Shown piece after piece: positions 6,642 to 12,217 of a stretch of DNA of 15,079 bases. Under the pieces are notes generated by a model that was not told the DNA's origin, ran no database searches, and worked only from the letters and a program-made list of their open reading frames with translations. Every line of letters starts with the position of its first letter. The first letter of the stretch is position 1. This DNA comes from Candidatus Omnitrophota bacterium (lineage in GTDB: Bacteria > Omnitrophota > Gorgyraeia > Aquiviventales > Aquiviventaceae). The stretch spans positions 1-15,079 of the forward strand of contig JACPSQ010000064.1 in the NCBI GenBank assembly GCA_016193195.1, given 5' to 3'. The position numbers and the translations under genes were made by a program.

Positions 6642-8114
6642 ATGAGTCGAGCCGCTCAGATCGGTCGTTGGTTGATCGCGGCGGGCCTGCTGGTGAGCCG
6701 TGCCACGCAGGCGGCAGAGGGCCCATCGCTCCCCAGCCCCACCGCGACGCTTCTTGGCAACGGCCAAGCGGGTCAGGTCACGGTGCCGGTGGGGAGTGCC
6801 GTCACCATGACCTGGCAGGCGCAGCATGCCGCCAGTGCGACCTCCAGCTATACCGTCAGTCCCGCGGAGAGCTGTCCCGGGCAGACCGGCACCGGCCCCT
6901 GGCCGTGGATCGCGACGACGCTCCAGGGCAGCGTCACCCTCACGGCCCTCCCCTGCCATGCAGGCCATGCCTACACCCTCACCTACACCGCCACGAATCC
7001 CGCGGGACAGAGCGCCACCGCGACGCTGGTGGCGGTCGTCCCGCCGGTGCCTCCTCAACCCACCCCCATCAACAACACCCAGGTCCTCGGCCAGCACGTA
7101 CCTCAAAGTCTGATGGTGGGGGGCTCAAGCCCGGTGAGCGTGATCGTGCGCAATGCCGGCACGACGGCCTGGACCCAGGCCGCGCACTACCGGCTCGGGT
7201 CGCAAGCGCCGCAGGATAACCTGACGTGGGGGCTGGGGTGGGTCGAGCTGCCAGTCGCAACCGTCGCCCCAGGAGAAACCGTGACGTTTCACTTCCTCAT
7301 CACGGCCCCTGCGAGCCCGGGTCAGTATGCCTTCCAGTGGCGGATGGTTCAAGAGCTTGTGGAGTGGTTTGGCGAGGCGAGTCCGGTGGTGATGATCAGC
7401 GTGACTGAGTCAGTGAGGCCACCACCACCGCCACCACCGCCGCCTCCACCTCCTCCTGCACCATCCGTTCCCACCGCGGTGACGGTGAGCGATGATGGTG
7501 ACACAACCGACTCGACGACGACGCTCCACGCGACCTGGACCGCCAGCAGCGATCCAGGATCCGGCATCGCAGAGTATGAGTACCTCATTCGGCAGGATGC
7601 AACCGACGGCTTCCTACTCGTCGATTGGACCTCCACCGGCTTGGCGACCGAGATGACGCGTACCGACCTCACCCTGCTCAGCGGCAAGACCTACTTCATT
7701 GGGGTGCGGGCAAAAAATCGCGCGGGCGTCTTTGGGCCGATCGCCTATAGCGACGGCGTGACCGTCCTTGCAGACGCCCCACCCACCGGCAGCATCGTCA
7801 TCAACAACGGCGCGGCCTCTACCAATACGACCGCCGTGACGCTCACTTTCTCGGCCACCGATGACGACGGCACGGTTGCGCAGCTGCAGTGCTCAAACGA
7901 CGACGTCACCTACACGCCGCCCGAGCCGTATCAGACGACACTCCCCTGGACGCTGCTTTCCGGCGATGGGCCAAAGACCGTCTATGCGAAGTTCAGCGAT
8001 GCCCAGGGCCGCTGGTCGACATCCGTCAGCGCCACGATCACGCTCGATACGAGGCCGCCCGTCATCACCATCACCTCGCCCGTCGATGGAGCGGTCATTG
8101 GAGTGCCCCCATAG
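6642..8114 (+). CDS. exported multi-domain Ig/fibronectin-like surface protein, C-terminally cut
   Basis: A 490-aa protein with a signal peptide (MSRAAQIGRWLIAAGLLVSR, cleavage near ATQA). Residues ~30-135 look like a beta-sandwich domain, and ~142-255 resemble the NBR1-type Ig-like domain (PGETVTFHFLITAPASPGQY, FQWRMV). A 13-proline linker (260-272) follows, then a fibronectin-III-like domain (~276-380) and an Ig-like domain (~382-465). The last ~20 residues, PPVITITSPVDGAVIGVPP, are the first strand of a glucodextranase-B-like Ig repeat, and the protein stops there at TAG. The rest of such a repeat seems to resume in the next gene around residue 253. The protein is likely secreted or cell-surface and adhesive; no catalytic motif is seen. 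The start has only a weak ribosome-binding site. Confidence 0.85.
   Translation: MSRAAQIGRWLIAAGLLVSRATQAAEGPSLPSPTATLLGNGQAGQVTVPVGSAVTMTWQAQHAASATSSYTVSPAESCPGQTGTGPWPWIATTLQGSVTLTALPCHAGHAYTLTYTATNPAGQSATATLVAVVPPVPPQPTPINNTQVLGQHVPQSLMVGGSSPVSVIVRNAGTTAWTQAAHYRLGSQAPQDNLTWGLGWVELPVATVAPGETVTFHFLITAPASPGQYAFQWRMVQELVEWFGEASPVVMISVTESVRPPPPPPPPPPPPPAPSVPTAVTVSDDGDTTDSTTTLHATWTASSDPGSGIAEYEYLIRQDATDGFLLVDWTSTGLATEMTRTDLTLLSGKTYFIGVRAKNRAGVFGPIAYSDGVTVLADAPPTGSIVINNGAASTNTTAVTLTFSATDDDGTVAQLQCSNDDVTYTPPEPYQTTLPWTLLSGDGPKTVYAKFSDAQGRWSTSVSATITLDTRPPVITITSPVDGAVIGVPP
7419..7457 (+). repeat. CCN triplet tract encoding 13 prolines
   Basis: Thirteen consecutive proline codons (CCA, CCG and CCT mixed) form an interdomain linker in the surface protein. 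Such tracts are prone to replication slippage, so linker length may vary between strains. Confidence 0.9.
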
Positions 8115-8868
8115 ATGCCAAAAAGACTAACCATCTGCTTGGGGACGGCTTCTTGCTTGATGCTGACTGGTCTAGAGGCTCACACCCACCTTTCGAGCCG
8201 CTTCGTCAGCGTCTGGCAGGAAGCCACCGCATCGATCGACAGCCGCGCCGGCTTCGGAAATCCTGCGCGCGCCATGACGCCTATTGGCGAGTCGCTCGAT
8301 CGCTCCACAGAGATTTCGCCGCACGAAATCTCTGACGAGGAGAGGCCGACGGGATGGAACGTCTCTCCTCTGCACGCACCCCGTCCGAGTGGAGGCGCCA
8401 TGAGCCCTGCCCGTGGGGATGCCTCCACGGCCAGGGAGGCGTTGACGCCTGTGGGACGTCGTCAGCCTGCCGGCCCGGAACTCCTCGCAGGCTTCGGAAC
8501 AATTGAGGCGCGCAGCGGCGCTCAGCCCCTGGCCGCCTTGATGCCGGTCGCGACTACCCAGGCTCCCATCGACCCTCCCGCCCTTCATCCACAAGGCATC
8601 CCGCTTTCTTCAACCGTCTCCAACACCGTTGCGATGACTGCTGCCGTTCAGGGCCTGCCCCCTTCCCCGCCTCAAGTGAGCGACGCTGGTCAATCCACCC
8701 ATGAGATCCTGACGCTCGTCGGTGGAGGGATGGCCTCGGGGGGCGGCTGGGTGGGATCCGGCAATCCGATGCAGGTGTTCACGGCCATCGGCCAACCGCT
8801 CGGCGGGTCGATGGCCAACAGCGCCGTCAGCGTCCTCGGAGGCCTGATCGCGTTCGGGCGCTCACCAT
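8113..8868 (+). other. candidate 756-bp in-frame segment splitting one Ig-domain gene in two
   Basis: The reading frames at 6642-8114 and 8115-9863 are identical, separated only by one TAG. The upstream protein ends partway into an Ig repeat (ITSPVDGAVIGVPP), and the downstream protein resumes such a repeat after about 252 codons (SPATRLITVEGAADEP). CCAT occurs at both edges (8109-8112 and 8865-8868), and the stretch between is exactly 252 codons. It supplies a stop codon, a start codon, a signal-peptide-like sequence and a degenerate glycine-rich repeat region. It could be an insertion or recombination patch. Two independent genes that simply abut is the competing view. A 4-bp match can arise by chance. 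Confidence 0.4.
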
Positions 8869-9863
8869 CTCCCGCGACGAGGCTCATCACCGTCGAAGGC
8901 GCGGCCGACGAGCCGATCGCCTCGGCGTTCGTCAATAGGATCCAGGCCCAGGTCGAGCGCGCGACGTTTCGCGCAACCGGCGTCCGGCTCATCGAAGGCT
9001 CCAACACCATCACGATCAGCGCCAGCGATCTCGCCGGCAACTCCACAACGACGACCATCACGGTGTCCTTTGATGCCCGGCCGCCCGCCCGACCGACCGT
9101 CGCCGCCACGCCGCCTGTCACGACGGCCACGACCCACACGCTCACCGGCACGAAGACCCCCGGAAGTTCCATCTGGGTGAACGGCGTGGAAGTCGTGCCG
9201 CTGGGCGACGCCACCACGTGGACCGCCACGGTCTCGCTCGTGGAGGGTGAGAACGTCCTCGTCATCGTCTCGAAAGACGCCGCCGGCAACCCGTCCACGA
9301 GCGCCACGGCGACGGTGACGGTGGATAACCTCCCGCCCGTCGTAACGTTTCAGCCGCCGGCGAAGACGAACTTCAACCCGCTCCTCCTGCGGGGCAGCGT
9401 GGACGATCGCCAAACCCTCGTGACCATCAATGGCGTGAGCGCCGCGCGCGCCGGACGGGCGTTTGAGCTGTCCCTGCCGTTGACGCCGGGGGCCAACGCC
9501 CTTCACCTCGTCGCCACGAGTCCGAACGGACACGTCACCGAAGCCGATTACACCGTCAGGTTGGGGACGATGCCGACGATCCACGCGGTCCAACCGGCTG
9601 ATGCCACGAAGCTGTACGTGGGCGCACCCTCCACGATTTTGACCAGCGCCACCGACCAGGACGAGGATCCCATGCAGTATCAGGCCCGCTTGGACGGGGT
9701 AGCGCTGAGCGAGTGGAGCCTCAACCCTTCGCAGTCCTGGATTCCCGGTGCCGACCACATCGGACGGCACACGCTCACGGTCGCTGTGCGGGATGACGAT
9801 GGGGGCTCGAGCGCGCAAGACGTCGAGGTGTTCGTCGTGCGAGCCCCCATCCAACACCCGTAA
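8115..9863 (+). CDS. exported protein with glycine-rich repeat region and tandem Ig-like domains
   Basis: A 582-aa protein beginning with a signal-peptide-like MPKRLTICLGTASCLMLTG. Residues ~25-190 are low-complexity and Ser/Ala/Pro-rich. Residues ~194-250 contain a GGGMASGGGW...FTAIGQPLGGSMANSAVSVLGGLIAFG unit of the kind repeated in some candidate-phylum surface proteins. From ~255 onward come about three glucodextranase-B-like Ig repeats (VRLIEGSNTITISASDLAGN, VSLVEGENVLVIVSKDAAGN, LPLTPGANALHLVATSPNG) and a final beta-sandwich ending PIQHP. The start codon directly abuts the previous stop (TAGATG), so translation probably reinitiates; only a distant GGAG (8100-8103) is available. It is in frame with the upstream gene. 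The role is probably cell-surface or secreted adhesion; no catalytic residues are visible. Confidence 0.8.
   Translation: MPKRLTICLGTASCLMLTGLEAHTHLSSRFVSVWQEATASIDSRAGFGNPARAMTPIGESLDRSTEISPHEISDEERPTGWNVSPLHAPRPSGGAMSPARGDASTAREALTPVGRRQPAGPELLAGFGTIEARSGAQPLAALMPVATTQAPIDPPALHPQGIPLSSTVSNTVAMTAAVQGLPPSPPQVSDAGQSTHEILTLVGGGMASGGGWVGSGNPMQVFTAIGQPLGGSMANSAVSVLGGLIAFGRSPSPATRLITVEGAADEPIASAFVNRIQAQVERATFRATGVRLIEGSNTITISASDLAGNSTTTTITVSFDARPPARPTVAATPPVTTATTHTLTGTKTPGSSIWVNGVEVVPLGDATTWTATVSLVEGENVLVIVSKDAAGNPSTSATATVTVDNLPPVVTFQPPAKTNFNPLLLRGSVDDRQTLVTINGVSAARAGRAFELSLPLTPGANALHLVATSPNGHVTEADYTVRLGTMPTIHAVQPADATKLYVGAPSTILTSATDQDEDPMQYQARLDGVALSEWSLNPSQSWIPGADHIGRHTLTVAVRDDDGGSSAQDVEVFVVRAPIQHP
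8308..8334. repeat. perfect 11-bp palindromic hairpin inside a coding region
   Basis: CAGAGATTTCG (8308-8318) and its exact complement (8324-8334) flank a 5-base loop CCGCA. The hairpin lies in the poorly conserved N-terminal region of the second surface protein and is translated as TEISPHEISD. The stem is richer in A/T than its surroundings. It could be a small REP-like insertion that kept the frame, or a chance palindrome. No second copy was seen in the window. Confidence 0.6.
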
Positions 9864-9876
9864 CGCAGGAGGGGCC

Positions 9877-10134
9877 ATGTACTTCCTCATCACCCGCTTC
9901 GTGAAGTGGGATGGCGATAGCGCGCTCAAGGCCTTCTGCGATATCGCCATCGATCACCAACTGCTGATCAGGGGCATTCGGGTCATCGAAGGCCGGAAGG
10001 GGACGTTTGTGAGCATGCCGCGCCAGCAGAGCAAAGATCAGCGGTGGTATGACGTCGTCGTGCCGCTGACGAGGGAGACGAAGGTGGAGCTCTCGCGGGT
10101 CATTCTCGAGGAGTTTCAGAAACACCGTTCGTAG
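9877..10134 (+). CDS. spoVG: SpoVG-family protein
   Basis: An 85-aa protein with the SpoVG core LKAFCDIAIDHQLLIRGIRV, then IEGRKGTFVSMPRQQ, YDVVVPLTRETKVELSRVIL. The K-G-x-F-V-x-M-P signature is the family hallmark. SpoVG proteins are small nucleic-acid-binding regulators best known from Firmicutes and spirochaetes, and they also occur widely in non-sporulating bacteria. The ATG at 9877 has a strong AGGAGGGG two bases upstream and lies 13 bp after the preceding stop. The last serine codon and the TAG stop fall inside the first copy of the heptamer repeat array at 10127-10154, so the native C-terminus may have been altered by that insertion. A regulatory role for the neighbouring exported proteins is possible but unsupported by direct evidence. 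Confidence 0.88.
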   Translation: MYFLITRFVKWDGDSALKAFCDIAIDHQLLIRGIRVIEGRKGTFVSMPRQQSKDQRWYDVVVPLTRETKVELSRVILEEFQKHRS

Positions 10135-10154
10135 TTCGGTGTTCATTGTTCATT
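10127..10154 (+). repeat. left heptamer array (GTTCGGT-type), four copies
   Basis: GTTCGTA, GTTCGGT, GTTCATT and GTTCATT follow each other without gaps. The array begins inside the SpoVG gene, where its first copy contributes the TAG stop (10132-10134). It is the inverted counterpart of the ACCGAAC array at 10551-10607. A 12-bp perfect inverted match, GTAGTTCGGTGT (10131-10142), pairs with ACACCGAACTAC (10563-10574). Confidence 0.9.
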
Positions 10155-10169
10155 GAGAGGAGAAACGGT

Positions 10170-10538
10170 ATGCCGTTTGCTTTTGAGCGACTCGAGGTCT
10201 ATCAGAAATCCCTCAGCTTCGTTGATGCGGTCTACGAGCTATCCCACAGCTTCCCTGCCATCGAGCGGTTTGGGCTGTCGGACCAGCTCCGCCGAGCAGC
10301 CGTTTCCATCGCGTTAAATATCGCAGAGGGTAGCGGTCGGACGAAACGCGACTTCGCACATTTCCTCAGGAACGCTAGGGCGTCTTGCTACGAGTGTGTC
10401 GCGATACTTCAAATCGTCAAACGGCGGGCGTATATCACACAGGCGGAACAGGATCGTCACGTGCAACCACTCATCGACATCGCCAAGATGCTCAGCGGCT
10501 TGATCCGCTCACTGGGAGGACATGACAATGAGCGCTGA
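10170..10538 (+). CDS. four-helix-bundle protein, S23/IVS family (Avd-like fold)
   Basis: A 122-aa all-helical protein. The family signature is clear: FERLEVYQKSLSFVDAVYEL, GLSDQLRRAAVSIALNIAEG, SGRTKRDFAHFLRNARASCYE and a final long helix. Members include proteins encoded in intervening sequences of bacterial 23S rRNA genes, and the fold is shared with Avd of diversity-generating retroelements. The fold is a positively charged helical bundle that can bind nucleic acid, but the function of stand-alone copies is unknown. The start ATG 10170 has AGAGGAG seven bases upstream. Its last codons overlap the beginning of the next gene (10528). Inverted heptamer repeats flank the gene on both sides. 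No reverse transcriptase or template/variable repeat pair was recognised, so it is not evidently part of a retroelement. Confidence 0.92.
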   Translation: MPFAFERLEVYQKSLSFVDAVYELSHSFPAIERFGLSDQLRRAAVSIALNIAEGSGRTKRDFAHFLRNARASCYECVAILQIVKRRAYITQAEQDRHVQPLIDIAKMLSGLIRSLGGHDNER

Positions 10539-11433
10539 ACCTCAACCCACACCGAACACCGAACACCGAACTACTATGAACAACGAACACCGAACAACGA
10601 ACAGAACAATGTTGTTGGCCTCTCTCACTTGCTGCCTCCTGCTGTCGAGCCTACTGCTGTCGAGCTGGGCGCTGGCGGACGTGCCGCACCTCATCCGCTA
10701 CCAGGGCCAGGCGGTGGACAGCCAGGGGGTGCCGCTCGAGGGGCCCTACACGCTCACCTTCCGGCTCTACGACGCGGAGACCGGTGGCGCGAAGGTGTGG
10801 GAGGAGATCCAGCCGAACGTGGCGCTCCAGGGCGGCCAGTTCAGCGTGTTGCTTGGTCAGGTGACGCCGCTTGCCGCGATGGACTGGAGCCGACCGCGGT
10901 GGCTCTCGGTCCAGGTCGGGACGGATTCGGAGCTCGCGCCCCGCCAGCGGATCACGAGCGTCCCGCTGGCGATCAAGGCAGAAACGGCGGAAGAAGCCGA
11001 TCGCCTGACTGTGCCCGTCACGACCTCGACCATCACGGATGATGACAACAGCCTCGTCCCGTCAGGAGCCGTCATCTTGTGGACGGGGGCGTCGTGTCCC
11101 GCCGGGTATACACGGCTCTCCGCCCTTGATGGGAAGTTCCTCGTCGCCGATACGACGTATCAGCCAGCCGCTGGCGGCTCCAATACCAAGGACCTGTCGC
11201 ATACCCACTCGACTCCTAGCCATACGCACACGAACACCAACGTGCAATGTATGGGATGGAACGCCGGTCCCGGTGGCCCAGGCACGTGTGGCTCGACAAA
11301 TGCCGTGGTCGGGTCCTACTTCCAGGGCCAACAAACCCAATCAGGTGGGGGGGGACAGACTGGCTCGGGTGGGAGCGCCGGTGTGGACATTCGTCCAGCG
11401 TTCGCCTCAGTGCTGTTATGCCAGAAGAACTGA
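10528..11433 (+). CDS. exported tail-collar-like protein with repeat-derived N-terminal extension
   Basis: A 301-aa protein. The hydrophobic signal peptide (MLLASLTCCLLLSSLLLSSW, cleavage near ALA) begins only at residue 28, after an extension whose NTEHRTTMNNEHRTTNRT is encoded by the ACCGAAC heptamer array. The mature N-terminal domain HLIRYQGQAVDSQG, FRLYDAETGG, PRQRITSVPLAIKAETAEEA is a module seen in exported proteins of candidate phyla. The C-terminal part, SGAVILWTGASCPAGYTRLS to DIRPAFASVLLCQKN, resembles the phage tail-collar domain with a His/Thr-rich loop (SHTHSTPSHTHTNTN). The start at 10528 has GGAGGA seven bases upstream; 10609 would give a bare signal peptide but no ribosome-binding site and no N-terminal basic residue. 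It is probably a surface fibre or adhesin; partner unknown. Confidence 0.8.
   Translation: MSAEPQPTPNTEHRTTMNNEHRTTNRTMLLASLTCCLLLSSLLLSSWALADVPHLIRYQGQAVDSQGVPLEGPYTLTFRLYDAETGGAKVWEEIQPNVALQGGQFSVLLGQVTPLAAMDWSRPRWLSVQVGTDSELAPRQRITSVPLAIKAETAEEADRLTVPVTTSTITDDDNSLVPSGAVILWTGASCPAGYTRLSALDGKFLVADTTYQPAAGGSNTKDLSHTHSTPSHTHTNTNVQCMGWNAGPGGPGTCGSTNAVVGSYFQGQQTQSGGGGQTGSGGSAGVDIRPAFASVLLCQKN
10551..10607 (+). repeat. right heptamer array (ACCGAAC-type), about seven copies
   Basis: Three perfect ACCGAAC copies (10551-10571), a longer TACTATGAAC (10572-10581), then AACGAAC, ACCGAAC, AACGAAC and a partial AGAAC to 10607. ACCGAAC is the exact reverse complement of GTTCGGT in the left array. The array is translated as EHRTT-type residues at the front of the exported protein that follows. 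Confidence 0.9.
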
Positions 11434-11490
11434 AACCTCACCAGTGGTGACTGAGGAGACGTGCTGCTGCAAGTTCATTGGAGGAGAAGG

Positions 11491-12180
11491 ATGGAGGCGG
11501 TCAAGGCGTGTGCCAGAGGAGAGAGGCGGTTGGTTGCGTCAGTTCGCCGCTTCAGACAGCGAGCACAGAACTACTACTTTCGGAAGTTAGCTCGTTATCT
11601 GCAACCTATGGAATATCGGCGGGTCAAGGAGATCCGGAGCCGAACCGATCCACAGATCAGTGTCCCCGAACTCCTGTACCTCCGATGGGGGATCCGCGCC
11701 TTCAGGCCCCGAACCGTCGTTGAGATTGGGTCCTTCAATGGTGCCAGCACCTCGCTCATGGCGGATCAAGTGCAGCAATTAGGTGTCGGAAAAATTTATG
11801 CCGTTGATCTCTTTGCTCAGAGCACCAAGAGCAAGGGGCATGGAGGTGGTTACTGGAGGGCTTTTGATCACACCATGCAACCCTATACCGGCTGGTTTGA
11901 GAAGATCGAAGGAGATTCAAAAACGATCCCTTGGAATCACCCGATTGATTTTCTCTTTATTGATGGGGATCACTCTGACGCGGGGGTGTCGGCTGACATC
12001 ATGAAGTACGCCCCACTCGTGCAGCCCGGCGGATGCATTTTTCTGCATGATTATGCGGACTCGCCAGAAACGAACTCAATGGTCAAGACCGCCGTCGATC
12101 GGACCCTGATGTGCGACCCCGCTTACCGTTTACTCGGACAGGTTGGTTCAGTGATCGCTTTCAAAAAACTGCATTCGTGA
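11491..12180 (+). CDS. class I SAM-dependent methyltransferase
   Basis: A 229-aa Rossmann-fold methyltransferase of the Methyltransf_24 type. Motif I is VVEIGSFNGAS (residues 76-86), the adenosine-binding acidic residue is in KIYAVDLF (D106), a second acidic strand is DFLFIDGDHS (143-152), and GGCIFLHD (170-177) ends a later strand. The DGDHS and HD residues resemble metal-dependent O-methyltransferases and sugar or cephalosporin-hydroxylase-like members of this family. The ATG at 11491 is chosen for GGAGGAG at 11480-11486; a GTG ten codons upstream lacks such a site. The gene looks less GC-rich than its neighbours, which hints at a different origin. It may modify a surface glycan or one of the adjacent exported proteins, but the substrate cannot be read from sequence. 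Confidence 0.87.
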   Translation: MEAVKACARGERRLVASVRRFRQRAQNYYFRKLARYLQPMEYRRVKEIRSRTDPQISVPELLYLRWGIRAFRPRTVVEIGSFNGASTSLMADQVQQLGVGKIYAVDLFAQSTKSKGHGGGYWRAFDHTMQPYTGWFEKIEGDSKTIPWNHPIDFLFIDGDHSDAGVSADIMKYAPLVQPGGCIFLHDYADSPETNSMVKTAVDRTLMCDPAYRLLGQVGSVIAFKKLHS

Positions 12181-12217
12181 ACATGTTCATGATCAGCGCT
12201 GAAGGGTTTGAACGGAC

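Larger units (their letters stand above)
10127..10607 (+). mobile_element. candidate mobile unit: four-helix-bundle gene between inverted heptamer arrays
   Basis: A single small gene is bounded on the left by GTTCGGT-type and on the right by ACCGAAC-type heptamer arrays, in inverted orientation. The unit lies tightly between the SpoVG gene and an exported-protein gene and intrudes on both coding ends. This compact gene-plus-repeat arrangement suggests insertion as a block, with S23/IVS-like or repeat-associated mobility. No transposase or reverse transcriptase is encoded. Mobility is inferred from structure alone. Confidence 0.5.

Noticed and set aside
8112..8114. TAG recoding (amber readthrough) joining the two surface-protein frames
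   Set aside because: A signal-peptide-like sequence follows the adjacent ATG directly, and TAG is also used as the normal stop of the SpoVG gene, so recoding is not needed, though it was not excluded experimentally.
8862..9950. Long minus-strand open frame opposite the second surface protein
   Set aside because: Arg/Gly-rich shadow of GC-rich coding sequence. The plus-strand frame has clear Ig repeats and the downstream SpoVG start.
10127..10607. Diversity-generating retroelement suggested by an Avd-like protein next to a collar-like variable-protein candidate
   Set aside because: No reverse transcriptase gene and no template/variable repeat pair were found in the window, and the four-helix-bundle family is much broader than Avd.
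11437..11457. Imperfect palindrome CCTCACCAGTGGTGACTGAGG between the collar-like and methyltransferase genes as a terminator
   Set aside because: The stem is short with a bulge and lacks a U tract, so it does not qualify as an intrinsic terminator.
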